Shown: in pieces, positions 33,076-42,083 of the stretch
Position numbering within the stretch: the stretch's first letter is position 1
How the letters are laid out: each line of letters starts with the position of its first letter
From: Hyphomicrobium sp.
Lineage (GTDB): Bacteria > Pseudomonadota > Alphaproteobacteria > Rhizobiales > Hyphomicrobiaceae
Length of the DNA: 64,000 bases
Reading direction: 5' to 3'
NCBI GenBank assembly: GCA_002928515.1
Contig: PERI01000005.1
Span: 62,001-126,000 of the forward strand
Made by a program: the position numbers and the translations under genes
Notes under the pieces: generated by a model
The model's database searches: none
What the model saw: only the letters and a program-made list of their open reading frames with translations
Told to the model about the DNA's origin: nothing

Positions 33076-34179
33076 CTACTGCGGCGCTTTGGCAAGCAAT
33101 CGGTTGACGTGCCCCATCTTACGCCCAGGTCGGGCTTCACGCTTGCCATAATGATGCAGAAACGCGCCTGGCTCTGCTGCAATCTCGTGCCAACCCAGAA
33201 TGTCGTCACCGATCAAGTTGATCATTTCCGAGCCCGGCGTCTTCATGCGCGTCGATCCCAACGGCCACCCGGCAACCGCTCGGATGTGCTGTTCGAACTG
33301 AGACGTTTCGCAGCCGTCCATGGTCCAGTGGCCGGAGTTGTGGACGCGCGGCGCCATCTCGTTGACGTAGAGAACCTCGCCAGCGTCCCCTGATAGGGCA
33401 AAAAACTCGATGGCAAAAACGCCGACGTAATCGAGCCGCTCGGCGATGCGACGGGCCGTTTCGACGGCCGATGCTTGAGCCGCAGCACTGATGCGGGCGG
33501 GTGCGATCGAGCGATGCAGAATGTGATCGCGATGCTCATTCTCGGTCACGTTGAAGGCGCGGAATTCGCCGTCGATACCACGCGCTGCGATCACAGAGAC
33601 TTCGCAATCGAATGTCACGAACTGTTCAAGGATCGACGGCTGATCGCGCATCGCAGCCCACGCCGCCTCGGCATCTTCGAGTTTGAGAATTTTCGCCTGA
33701 CCTTTGCCGTCGTAGCCAAAGCGGCGCGTTTTCAACACGCACGGCATGGCAAAGCCATTTTTGAATTGGGCAGAGAGATCGGCCAAGCTGTCGATGGGCG
33801 CAAATTCAGCGGTCATCACGCCGAGTGTACGTGCGAGCGTTTTTTCATGAATGCGATCTTGCGCGCAGGCAAGCGCGCCGGTGCCGGGACGAACAGGAAC
33901 GAGGCGCGAGAGAAATTCGACGGTTGTGACCGGAATATTTTCAAATTCATACGTCGCAACGCTGATGGCTTCGGCAAAGGCTTTAAGTGCCTCCTCATCG
34001 TCATAGGCGGCAATCGTGTGGGTAGCCGCCACATCGAACGCGGGGCTGTCGGCTTCAGGCGCATAGATGTGCGACTTCAAGCCGAGCCGCGCTGCCGCCA
34101 AGGCCAACATGCGCGCCAATTGCCCGCCACCGAGAATGCCAATGGTCGATCCAGGTGGAAGCGCCGTCACATCGGACAT
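33076..34179 (-). CDS. purK: N5-carboxyaminoimidazole ribonucleotide synthetase
   Basis: A 367-residue ATP-grasp enzyme that carboxylates aminoimidazole ribonucleotide with bicarbonate in purine synthesis. IGILGGGQLARMLALAAARLGL is the N-terminal nucleotide-fold signature. LKTRRFGYDGKGQ is the ATP-grasp loop, and EVLYVNEMAPRVHNSGHWTMDG is the conserved active-site region. It starts three bases after the purE stop, so the two are one operon and their products act in consecutive steps. Confidence 0.95.
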   Translation of the reverse strand: MSDVTALPPGSTIGILGGGQLARMLALAAARLGLKSHIYAPEADSPAFDVAATHTIAAYDDEEALKAFAEAISVATYEFENIPVTTVEFLSRLVPVRPGTGALACAQDRIHEKTLARTLGVMTAEFAPIDSLADLSAQFKNGFAMPCVLKTRRFGYDGKGQAKILKLEDAEAAWAAMRDQPSILEQFVTFDCEVSVIAARGIDGEFRAFNVTENEHRDHILHRSIAPARISAAAQASAVETARRIAERLDYVGVFAIEFFALSGDAGEVLYVNEMAPRVHNSGHWTMDGCETSQFEQHIRAVAGWPLGSTRMKTPGSEMINLIGDDILGWHEIAAEPGAFLHHYGKREARPGRKMGHVNRLLAKAPQ

Positions 34180-34182
34180 GTC

Positions 34183-34677
34183 TCAACCGTCTTTTGGAGT
34201 TTCAGCAACGGCCGCCGTATGACTGGCCCGCCAAGCCTCGACGCGGGCGGCGAGCGCCGTGTCGCACAGCGCCAGAATTTGTGCTGCGAGCAGCCCGGCA
34301 TTTTTGGCACCTGCCTCGCCAATGGCCAGGGTGCCAACCGGAATGCCAGCCGGCATCTGCACGATGGAATACAGGCTATCTTGACCCTTGAGCGCTTTGC
34401 TCTCAACCGGCACGCCCAGAACGGGCAGCGTTGTCATTGAGGCCGTCATGCCCGGCAGATGCGCTGCGCCGCCAGCGCCCGCGATGATAATTTTGAGGCC
34501 GTGTGCCTTGGCACCTTTGGCATACGCGTAGAGGCGATCTGGCGTGCGATGGGCCGACACGATTTTCGTCTCGTAGCCGATCTCAAGCTCGTCGAGGACG
34601 TCGCAGGCAGCCTTCATGGTCGGCCAGTCGGACTGACTGCCCATGATGATTCCGACGAGAGGTGTGCGCGTCGCCAT
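34183..34677 (-). CDS. purE: N5-CAIR mutase
   Basis: A 164-residue class I PurE that moves the carboxyl group from N5-CAIR to the C4 position of the imidazole in purine synthesis. [36 protein letters not shown] (catalytic His), [25 protein letters not shown] and [18 protein letters not shown] are all family signatures. ATG 34677 has GGAG some 13 bases upstream; the extra 33 codons in the track are not part of the family fold. It heads the purE-purK operon. Confidence 0.95.
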   Translation of the reverse strand: MATRTPLVGIIMGSQSDWPTMKAACDVLDELEIGYETKIVSAHRTPDRLYAYAKGAKAHGLKIIIAGAGGAAHLPGMTASMTTLPVLGVPVESKALKGQDSLYSIVQMPAGIPVGTLAIGEAGAKNAGLLAAQILALCDTALAARVEAWRASHTAAVAETPKDG

Positions 34678-34820
34678 TTGACTGGTCCGCTCCAGGAAAA
34701 CGCGGGGTTTAGTGGGTTGGCGGACAAATCGCAAGAAAAAGTGCGTCCGATGGGCGATACAACGCGCCAGTTGCACGGCAGTGGGCTCTTCGGCAGAGCC
34801 CCTCTAGGCATTAACCTGAC

Positions 34821-35810
34821 CTAGCGCCCAAAAATATCTTCCCGTTTGCCGAGCCTAAGCAACACGGTTGCGCGCTTATTATCGTTGTCGGTGACGGCGT
34901 ATATTTGACCGTCGGCGGCAATCGTCAGCCCCTCGATCTCTTTTTCGACTTTGCGATCGAGGTCGAGAAACATCGGCACGAGATCGAAAACACGGCGTTT
35001 GCTGAGAACCGGTGCGGTGTCCTTGATATCCACACCCGTCGCGGCGCCTAAATCAATTGTCGTGATCCATTTGATCGCGCGGCGCCCACCTTTGCCGTCG
35101 CGTTCGAGCAGCGCGAAGCGTCGATCTCCCAGATGCAGGATATCGCTCAAGCCAGACACGTCGCCGTCGTCAAGCCGCTCCAACGGATACAAGTAGAACG
35201 TCCACGCGCCACTCGCGAGATCGACGACGCCGATGCGTGAGACGTCGTCGGCATCACCCTTAAAGCCAGATTGAAAACTGACGACAAGTTCATCACCCGC
35301 GCTTGACGGCACCAGCGCAACACCCTCGAAGCCTTGGCGTTGAATTTTCCCAGCAACGGCTTCCGGCACATTGATACTGCGCAGCAACCGACCCCCGGCG
35401 TCGATGTCGAGCAGCACATTCGGTGGCGTGTTTCCAGCCTGCCCCTCCGAAGCCAACCAAAATCCACCGTCAGGTTTCATAACAAGCCCTTCAACATCGA
35501 GATCGTCGAAGTTCGGCGCTGAGACATTGATCTGGCGCACAACGCGCGCTGTTGTTTCCGATACCTCGATCTCGACAATGCGTAACGGCGGCGAATCCTG
35601 GTCGGTGACGGCAAACAAGCGCCGCGGATCGGAGCGATGCGCCGTCAACGAAGACAGCGTACCCCAGTCTGGCCCATCGCCCGGCTCGATCTCGATCAGC
35701 GCGCTACCGTCTGCTTTGGCTGCAAAGCCGCTATCCGCGCTCGCACCACCCAAAACCACGAGCACACCTTTGACAAGCGCTGCAATCGACCGTCGCAAAT
35801 CGTTGAACAC
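34821..35810 (-). CDS. Secreted esterase-like phytase-family protein
   Basis: A 329-residue protein with a signal peptide (SIAALVKGVLVVLGGASADSGFA) and a beta-propeller of the esterase-like activity of phytase family. Stretches such as LSSLTAHRSDPRRLFAVTDQD, DLDVEGLVMKPDGGFWLASEG, KIQRQGFEGVALVPSS and KEIEGLTIAADGQIYAVTDND are typical of the blades and its acidic sites. The substrate is unknown; relatives include phosphoesterases and also uncharacterised calcium-binding proteins. The start is GTG with GGGGG seven bases upstream. It lies behind the DNA ligase gene on the same strand but about 120 bases away, so it is probably independent. Confidence 0.82.
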   Translation of the reverse strand: MFNDLRRSIAALVKGVLVVLGGASADSGFAAKADGSALIEIEPGDGPDWGTLSSLTAHRSDPRRLFAVTDQDSPPLRIVEIEVSETTARVVRQINVSAPNFDDLDVEGLVMKPDGGFWLASEGQAGNTPPNVLLDIDAGGRLLRSINVPEAVAGKIQRQGFEGVALVPSSAGDELVVSFQSGFKGDADDVSRIGVVDLASGAWTFYLYPLERLDDGDVSGLSDILHLGDRRFALLERDGKGGRRAIKWITTIDLGAATGVDIKDTAPVLSKRRVFDLVPMFLDLDRKVEKEIEGLTIAADGQIYAVTDNDNKRATVLLRLGKREDIFGR

Positions 35811-35928
35811 CGAGTAACCCCCGCATTAAAAACAACTGAGAGACATATCTGGCCTATGCGTTCAAATGATGCGCTATCATCTATAGATCGAAACTAACCG
35901 ATCCGCTCAGGTTGTTTGAAGTTCGCGA

Positions 35929-37563
35929 TCATATCAAAGTGCTCGGAGGCGAAGCAGGCTGATCGGGCACCGCTGTGCTTTGGCCAAGCATCGCCATAAC
36001 CGTCTCTAGCGTCTCGGCCTCGCTAGCCGGTTTATCCCACCGAATGCGATGGATGCGCGGAAAGCGCATGGCAACGCCGGACTTGTGGCGCGCAGACTTT
36101 TGCAAAGCATCGAAGGCAACTTCCAGCACAAGGCCAGGTGAGACCGCACGCACCGGCCCGAATGTTTCCGTCGTATTGGCACGGATCCAACGATCGAGTT
36201 GTTTCAACTCGTCGTCGGTAAATCCTGAGTAGGCTTTGCCGACCGGCACTAGTTCACGTTGGCCTTCCGAGCCGTCACGCCAAACACCGAATGTGTAATC
36301 GGAATAAAACGATGACCGTTTCCCCGATCCACGCTGTGCATACATCATCACGCAATCCAGAGTGAGTGCAGCACGCTTCCACTTGAACCATTGGCCCTTC
36401 ACGCGACCTGCCTGATATACGCTATCGCGCCGCTTCAGCATCAAGCCTTCAATGCCATCGTCACGCGCCGACGACCAAACGGTGTGCAGCGCGTCGAAAC
36501 TCTCGAACGCGACGAGTTGAGATAGATCGGTCAGCGGCGGCTGATGTTCGACATGCCAAGCCTCCAAACGTGCTCGGCGACTATCGAAAGACGATGCGCG
36601 CAAGTCTTCATCGTCAACAAACAGCAGATCATAGAGCCGAACATGCGCTGGATATTCGCGCAGCATTTTCGCCGTGACAGTCTTTCGATTGAGCCGTTGC
36701 TGCAAATCGTTAAACGGCGCAATAACCCCATCGCGCATAACGAGTAATTCACCATCCGCGACGCAAGTCTGCATGGCAAACGCGGAGCGAATTTCTGGAA
36801 ACGCTATCGAAATATCGTCGCCCTGGCGCGAGAACATGCGCACCTCGCCACCGCGCGCGGATATCTGCACGCGGATGCCATCCCATTTCCATTCAGCTGA
36901 AAAATCTTTCGCATCCAGCTTCGGCCAATCGTCGTCTTCAATCGGATGCGCCAGCATAACGGGGCGAAACACGGGCCGCAGTCCAGGGTCGGGTTTGTCA
37001 GCCCGGCCTTCGAGCCATTGGAATAAATCGGAGTAGGGCGCCTCTAGCGCATGCCAGATATCTTCGATGTCGTTGACATCGCGATCAAAAGCCTCAGCAA
37101 GCGCCGTGCGCGCCAAACGTGCCGAGACGCCAACGCGCGGCGCGCCACCGATCAGTTTCAGCACGGCCCATCGTCCTGACGGATCGAGGCTGTCGAGGAT
37201 GCGCCCGAGCGCTTCAGTCCGCTCCGCTGTTGTGCCACTCGCCATCGCCTGCACCACGGTATCGAGCGACGGCCCCTCACCAGCGTTCGCGCGATCTGGC
37301 CACAACAGCGCGACGGTTTCAGCCGTGTCGCCAACATAATCGCGCGACATTTTATAGAGCACCGGATCGATGAACCGGCTGGTGAGACCGGCCAGCATCC
37401 GTCGCAACGACACGCGAATTGGCAAGCCATCGGTCAATGCCGCCAAAGCCCATCCCCGATCTGGATCGGACGCATCGCGAAAATATCGCCCGAGCAGCGC
37501 TGTCTTGCGATTGCGGCTTTGAGTTGTGGCAAGGCCATCGAGCAGGGCCGCGAACGCACGCAT
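35929..37563 (-). CDS. ATP-dependent DNA ligase, cisplatin-damage-response type
   Basis: A 544-residue ligase of the bacterial ATP-dependent family linked to DNA damage repair (often named cisplatin damage response ligase). An N-terminal DNA-binding domain spans residues 1-200. The nucleotidyl-transfer domain has nucleophile Lys226 in EWKWDGIRVQI, with VADGELLVM, DGIEGLMLKR and QWFKWKRAALT as later motifs. A C-terminal OB domain ends KSGVAMRFPRIHRIRWDK. ATG 37563 lies one base after the exonuclease stop and has GAGGA before it. In many genomes the operon also has an Lhr-type helicase and a PdeM phosphoesterase; neither is seen in this neighbourhood. Confidence 0.93.
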   Translation of the reverse strand: MRAFAALLDGLATTQSRNRKTALLGRYFRDASDPDRGWALAALTDGLPIRVSLRRMLAGLTSRFIDPVLYKMSRDYVGDTAETVALLWPDRANAGEGPSLDTVVQAMASGTTAERTEALGRILDSLDPSGRWAVLKLIGGAPRVGVSARLARTALAEAFDRDVNDIEDIWHALEAPYSDLFQWLEGRADKPDPGLRPVFRPVMLAHPIEDDDWPKLDAKDFSAEWKWDGIRVQISARGGEVRMFSRQGDDISIAFPEIRSAFAMQTCVADGELLVMRDGVIAPFNDLQQRLNRKTVTAKMLREYPAHVRLYDLLFVDDEDLRASSFDSRRARLEAWHVEHQPPLTDLSQLVAFESFDALHTVWSSARDDGIEGLMLKRRDSVYQAGRVKGQWFKWKRAALTLDCVMMYAQRGSGKRSSFYSDYTFGVWRDGSEGQRELVPVGKAYSGFTDDELKQLDRWIRANTTETFGPVRAVSPGLVLEVAFDALQKSARHKSGVAMRFPRIHRIRWDKPASEAETLETVMAMLGQSTAVPDQPASPPSTLI

Positions 37564-37564
37564 G

Positions 37565-38578
37565 CTATGCGTCCTCGTCGTCATCGCGACCGACCAGCTT
37601 GAGGGCGCGTGCTGTGATGCCTAAGGTCGAGAGGTGATAGACGAGCGCATCTTCGCGGCCGTGCGTGACCCATATTTCGCCAGCGCTGGTCTCTTGAATG
37701 GTGGCGATTAACTCCGGCCAATCTGCGTGATCGGAAACGACAAGCGGCAGCTCAACGCCGCGTTGCCGCGCCCGTCCGCGAATGCGCATCCATCCGCTCG
37801 CAAACACACTGACGGGGTCGTTGAAACGTCGCGACCAGCGATCGCCGATGGCAGACGGCGGGCACAATACGATGCCACCGACAAATGCTTTGGGATCTTC
37901 GTGCGCAACCGGGCGAACGTCACCCAGTGCAATACCAAGCTGTTGATAGAGATGTGTCAGCGCGACCATGGCACCGTGCAGGTAGATCGGTTTGTCGTAA
38001 CCGGCATCGCGGATCAGCCGGATCATACGCTGGCATTTGCCAAGACCATAAGCGCCGATGAGATGTGTGCGCGACTGCTCGGCTGCCATCGACCGAAAAA
38101 GCTTGTGAACTTCGTTCGCCGCTACCTCATGTCGAAACACCGGCAAACCGAACGTCGCTTCTGTGACAAACACATCGCACGGTACAAGTTCGAAAGCTTC
38201 ACACGTCGGATCGCTGGCGCGCTTGTAGTCACCCGAGACGACGGCTCGCCGACCTGCCCATGTCATGACGATTTGCGCCGATCCCAAGATGTGTCCAGCC
38301 GGAGCGAGTGAAACTTCGACACCGTTCATCGTTATCGGTTCGCGTAGCGCCAGAGATTGAAATGCGCCAGCGCAAGTCTCCCCATATCGCACCTTCATGA
38401 TGGCGATCGTCTCAGGTGTTGCCAGCACCGCACCATGGCCGGACCGCGCATGGTCGCCGTGGCCGTGGGTAATGATGGCGCGATCGACCGGTCGATGTGG
38501 ATCGATATAGAATCCGCCAGGCTCGCAAAACAAACCATGCTCGGTCGGGTACAGCCAACGCTCGACAGATTGTGCCAT
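37565..38578 (-). CDS. Ligase-associated MBL-fold DNA exonuclease
   Basis: A 337-residue metallo-beta-lactamase/beta-CASP protein of the ligase-associated exonuclease family, related to SNM1 and CPSF nucleases. The metal motif ITHGHGDHARSGHG (about residues 37-50), PAGHILGSAQIVM and VVSGDYKR are intact. LPLVVSDHADWPEL supplies the late metal His. It would trim DNA ends for the ligase encoded next, whose start follows within a base or two; the pair is certainly one transcript. The GTGCCAT-rich region upstream presumably holds the promoter. Confidence 0.9.
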   Translation of the reverse strand: MAQSVERWLYPTEHGLFCEPGGFYIDPHRPVDRAIITHGHGDHARSGHGAVLATPETIAIMKVRYGETCAGAFQSLALREPITMNGVEVSLAPAGHILGSAQIVMTWAGRRAVVSGDYKRASDPTCEAFELVPCDVFVTEATFGLPVFRHEVAANEVHKLFRSMAAEQSRTHLIGAYGLGKCQRMIRLIRDAGYDKPIYLHGAMVALTHLYQQLGIALGDVRPVAHEDPKAFVGGIVLCPPSAIGDRWSRRFNDPVSVFASGWMRIRGRARQRGVELPLVVSDHADWPELIATIQETSAGEIWVTHGREDALVYHLSTLGITARALKLVGRDDDEDA

Positions 38579-38700
38579 GATCGTGTTGTGCCATGACCTT
38601 GGTCATTAGGATTGCGGATCTTGAACACCAGTCATGGGTGCAAAGTTCCGATGCCGTTGAGAGAACGAAGAACAGACCGCGCTGGTTCAGATAGCCGATG

Positions 38701-38907
38701 TCAGGCAATAATATCCGGAAGTAGACGATCTTCGATTTGCGTGATGCGATCTTTGAGTACGAGCTTCTTCTTTTTCAACCGCTTGACCAGAAGCTGATCC
38801 GCTGTCGCACTGTTTTCAAGTGCGACGATCTCAAGATCGAGTTGACGGTGTTCAGCCCGTAAACTCACCAATTCATCGCGCAATTCGCGTTCGTCGCGAC
38901 GCTCCAT
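38701..38907 (-). CDS. YdcH/DUF465 family small protein
   Basis: A 68-residue charged helical protein. ELRDELVSLRAEHRQLDLEIVALENS followed by DQLLVKRLKKKKLVLKDRITQIE is the DUF465 pattern: two antiparallel helices with a short turn. The function is unknown. ATG 38907 (MERRDERELRDEL) is the likeliest start; the track uses TTG 38982, which adds 25 residues of uncertain status. It faces a second DUF465 gene across a 280-base divergent region. Confidence 0.82.
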   Translation of the reverse strand: MERRDERELRDELVSLRAEHRQLDLEIVALENSATADQLLVKRLKKKKLVLKDRITQIEDRLLPDIIA

Positions 38908-39184
38908 CGGAGATGCCCGCCCCACTCTTGGCCGCTCATATTCGGCTATTTGGGCGATTGCTTCGCCGAAGGCAACAGGCAAACCGTCAACACGAACGCT
39001 ATGTCAGGCGCGCGAAGGTGAATGCGAGGCTAAATATATGACCCATTTTGAGAATTTAAAGGCTATCGCAGCGCAATGATGAGCTTGTGCTCGTAGCCTT
39101 GCATGGCGAACTGCGTTTCCGGGCTGGACAAGCGACAAATCTATGTCACCATCCAGATGTCGACAGTCTTTCTAGGAGGAACTG

Positions 39185-39361
39185 ATGGCATTGTCTGCTC
39201 ATATCGCAGAGTTAAATGAGAAGCATAGAGCGCTCGAAGAAAAAATTGATCGAGCCGTCGCAAGTCCAGGATCGGACGACATTGAGATCCAGCGCTTGAA
39301 GCGCGAAAAACTGAAACTCAAAGATGAAATGGAGCGCCTGCAAAGGGCGACACGGCATTAG
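39185..39361 (+). CDS. Second YdcH/DUF465 family small protein
   Basis: A 58-residue protein just below the ORF-track cut-off. The sequence MALSAHIAELNEKHRALEEK continues IDRAVASPGSDDIEIQRLKREKLKLKDEMERLQ, a canonical DUF465 hairpin of helices with the RLKREKLKLKDE signature. The RBS is strong (AGGAGGAACTG before ATG). A terminator follows 30 bases downstream. The function is unknown. Confidence 0.93.
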   Translation: MALSAHIAELNEKHRALEEKIDRAVASPGSDDIEIQRLKREKLKLKDEMERLQRATRH

Positions 39362-39388
39362 CCGAACATCGGGAGATGTGGAAATCGC

Positions 39389-39430
39389 AAGCCCTGCCCA
39401 GCGATGGCATCATCGCCAGGCGGGGCTTTT
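39389..39430 (+). terminator. Terminator of the second DUF465 gene
   Basis: AAGCCCTGCC pairs with GGCGGGGCTT around an inner GCGATG/CATCGC stem, followed by TTTT. It slightly overlaps the 3' end of the ECF sigma factor gene on the other strand. Confidence 0.8.
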
Positions 39431-40682
39431 ATGTTTTCGGCCTATCGCTTGGTTGCGAAACGTCATCTGCACGAGCAAGCAAAAAACGCCGTACGCTATC
39501 GTCTTCACTCATTCCAGCAGCCCTTATGAACGCTTCGCCCGCAGGGCCCGACTGCGACAGTCGAGCGAGCGCTTCGCCGCGTGCAACCCAAAAGGGCTGA
39601 TAGTTTTCGGCAGCGTCCCCCAAAGCGTCGAGCCGCGCTAAAGCCATATCGGGCGCACCAGATTCAGCCAACGCGGCGGCTTCAGCAACGCGCGCACCAA
39701 TCGTTGGTGATAGTTGGCTAAGTAACCCATACAACGCGATGAGTGCGGACCAATTCGTCTCGCCGGTCACGGCGCGATTGACATGGACAGACTGGATCGC
39801 AGCCTCAGTCTGGAACCGGCCTGGCTGCATCGCGCGCGAGGCTTGAAACAACAATCGTTCAGCTTCCACGATTAGGCTTTCTGACCAAAGGCTACAGTCC
39901 TGCTCAGACAGCCGCACAAATTGACCACTCGCCGAGCGCCTCGCCGGGCGACGAGCCTCGCAATAGAGCATGAGCGCAAGCAAGCCCTGGGCTTCAGGAT
40001 CAGGGACCAAATCGACGACCGTGCCAGCCAGCCATATCGCCTCCTCGGTCAAACCCTTGCGTTTGGGATCAGCACCCATCACGTCTTCCCAACCCGTGCC
40101 GTACGCCGCGTAAATCGCTGCCAAAACTGCATCGAGGCGAACCGCCAGCTCATCTGCGCCCGGCACCTCAAATGCCAATCCGGCATCTTTGATTTTAGAT
40201 TTCCCCCGCACCAATCGTTGCGCCATCGCGCTCGGTGAGGAGAGGAAGCAAGCGGCGATGCGGCCAGCGTCGAGGCCAAGAACGGTCTGCAGCATGAGCG
40301 GGGCTTGGAGCGAAGGATCAATCGCCGGATGCGCGCATACAAACATGAGTTTGAGCCGCTCATCCGGGATGACTTCAATGGGGTCAGAAGCAAACCCGGC
40401 GATAATCTCAAGAGTGGGAGAAGCGGCGACTTTCACGCGTTCGTGCCGTTCTTTGTGCCCTGCCGCACGGCGCGCAACGGTCAGCAACCATGCTTCCGGC
40501 CGCAGCGGAATGCCCGACTGCGGCCAAGTCTGTAAGGCAATTTTGAAGGCGTCCGATAAAGCATCTTCGGCCGACGCGACATCACGCGTCCGCGTGCAAA
40601 TCACGGCAATCAGTTTGCCATAGGAAGCGCGTGCAACGCGTTCTGCAGTGTCGCGCGCTTGTTCAGCGGAGACGTCGGACAT
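39429..40682 (-). CDS. ECF42-type RNA polymerase sigma factor
   Basis: A 417-residue extracytoplasmic-function sigma factor. Region 2 begins AERVARASYGKLIAVICTRTRDVASAEDALSDAFKIAL. Region 4 (LQAPLMLQTVLGLDAGRIAACFLSSPSAMAQRLVRGK) is followed by a 220-residue helical TPR-like tail (VDLVPDPEAQGLLALMLYCEARRPAR; ALIALYGLLSQLSPT). This extra tail and linkage to a DGPF protein define the ECF42 group, in which the tail, rather than an anti-sigma factor, is thought to control activity. Its ATG overlaps the stop of the upstream DGPF gene (TGATG), so the track's longer start is rejected. Confidence 0.9.
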   Translation of the reverse strand: MSDVSAEQARDTAERVARASYGKLIAVICTRTRDVASAEDALSDAFKIALQTWPQSGIPLRPEAWLLTVARRAAGHKERHERVKVAASPTLEIIAGFASDPIEVIPDERLKLMFVCAHPAIDPSLQAPLMLQTVLGLDAGRIAACFLSSPSAMAQRLVRGKSKIKDAGLAFEVPGADELAVRLDAVLAAIYAAYGTGWEDVMGADPKRKGLTEEAIWLAGTVVDLVPDPEAQGLLALMLYCEARRPARRSASGQFVRLSEQDCSLWSESLIVEAERLLFQASRAMQPGRFQTEAAIQSVHVNRAVTGETNWSALIALYGLLSQLSPTIGARVAEAAALAESGAPDMALARLDALGDAAENYQPFWVARGEALARLSQSGPAGEAFIRAAGMSEDDSVRRFLLARADDVSQPSDRPKT

Positions 40683-41044
40683 CACGACTGCGGTGGCGGC
40701 GGCAGAACGGGCCGGATCTCGACTGAACCATATGTTGCCGACGGACTTCGCGCGGCCCATTCCAGAGCTGCATCGATATTGGCGACCTCGATAATGGCAT
40801 AGCCACCGAGTTGCTCTTTGGTGTCTGCGAACGGACCGTCCTCAACCTGTCGTGTGCCGTTTCTGACTTTGACCACAGTACCCGTATGCGGCGGCTGCAA
40901 GCCGTTGCCCGACACCATAATCCCCGCTTTTTGCACAGCGGCCATGTAGCTCGTCCAGGCGCCCCAATAGGGGCCGCCCTTGACCGGATCTTGCCGCTCG
41001 TCGAACTTGTCTTGGGGTTCGGTAAAGATCAGCATGAACTGCAT
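40682..41044 (-). CDS. YCII/DGPF-domain protein paired with ECF42 sigma factor
   Basis: A 120-residue dimeric alpha/beta-barrel protein of the YCII family. MQFMLIFTEPQDKF, GGPYWGAWTSYMAAVQKAGIMVSGNGL and VEDGPFADTKEQLGGYAIIEV contain the conserved His-less DGPF signature. Such proteins are encoded beside ECF42 sigma factors and are probable targets or partners, but their chemistry is unknown. It overlaps the sigma gene by one base and precedes it, so both are one transcript. Confidence 0.9.
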   Translation of the reverse strand: MQFMLIFTEPQDKFDERQDPVKGGPYWGAWTSYMAAVQKAGIMVSGNGLQPPHTGTVVKVRNGTRQVEDGPFADTKEQLGGYAIIEVANIDAALEWAARSPSATYGSVEIRPVLPPPPQS

Positions 41045-41249
41045 TATGACATCCTTTCATCGCACACGGGGCGATGGCGCAGATGGCTAGAATGCCCACG
41101 CGCCTTCGGCAGCACTCAAAACAAGTGCTTGCCTACCTACGTGCCGCGAACCTCTGTCAGTTCGACATACCGGAGAAAAAATTTATTGGCTGGTGGGTGT
41201 ATTTTGTTTGCAAGAGCCACGACGGGCAATCGCACCCAAAAACAATCGA

Positions 41250-42005
41250 CTAATCTTCATTTTCGGTCACCTGCTCATCTTCCCGTGTCACGGGAAGTTC
41301 GATCATGGCGTGCGCGAAATGCATGATCGACCGATATTTGTAACGCGCAATGATCTGCTCCCCGACAACTTCGAGCACGACGAATCCAGTCTCATCGCGT
41401 TCATCCAAACCTTCGCCAGTTTCATTGCGATCGATGACGATGCCGGAATCCAGTCTAAGCGTACCGGCATGTCCAGACAGGATCGTGTTCTTGCCCCGTG
41501 TTGGTTGCGAATTGAGGATCAGTTTGCGCAGAGACGTATTGAATGCCAAATGCTGACGCACGGGTATCGCCGTCCGGTGCAGGAGAGAATTGGAAATCAT
41601 GTCGATCCGCCCGAAAGCGTGTTGTGCCGTTTGTCGGCTGCGACAGCTCGGGCTCGAAATGATCGTTTCGATTTGCACGCGCGCGGCTTCGAACACCGAG
41701 CCCATCAACTGCGCTTCGTGTACCCCTTGTTCCGACAAACAGGTAGCGCGTTTGAAAGGCACCGCTTCGGGTTCGTAGTTCTTGAGTAATTCGATAGCGT
41801 CGAAAGCCGTCACATCGATCCATTTCTCACGGTTCGCATGACGAAAGTGCAGAATGTATCCGCCCTCGACGACCTTTTTCCCCCACACGATATCTTGACT
41901 ATCAGCCGCGGGATTGATGGCCAGTTCAGCAGCCACAACAGGTTCACGAGGAATAAGCAGCGTTAGAATTCCCAAAACGATTGCGAAGGCTTTTGAGCAG
42001 AGCAT
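41250..42005 (-). CDS. Exported histidine phosphatase family protein
   Basis: A 251-residue protein with a signal peptide (AFAIVLGILTLLIPREPVVAA) and a histidine phosphatase fold. YILHFRHANREKW holds the catalytic RH(A/G) motif, LSEQGVHEAQLMG and IISSPSCRSRQTAQHAFG follow as the canonical second strand, and TILSGHAGTLRLD gives the second active-site histidine. The substrate is unknown; location should be periplasmic. ATG 42005 has CAGGAGA nine bases upstream, five codons inside the track ORF. Confidence 0.85.
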   Translation of the reverse strand: MLCSKAFAIVLGILTLLIPREPVVAAELAINPAADSQDIVWGKKVVEGGYILHFRHANREKWIDVTAFDAIELLKNYEPEAVPFKRATCLSEQGVHEAQLMGSVFEAARVQIETIISSPSCRSRQTAQHAFGRIDMISNSLLHRTAIPVRQHLAFNTSLRKLILNSQPTRGKNTILSGHAGTLRLDSGIVIDRNETGEGLDERDETGFVVLEVVGEQIIARYKYRSIMHFAHAMIELPVTREDEQVTENED

Positions 42006-42083
42006 GCGGGTCTCCTGCAATTGGCTATCGATCCGTGAGTGATAAGTTTCCGATGTCGTAGGTCTGGTAGCCGAGGGTCGTGA

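Noticed and set aside
33475-34440. 321-residue plus-strand ORF
   Set aside because: It is antisense to purK and purE, both of which have full family motifs; its composition is typical of a shadow.
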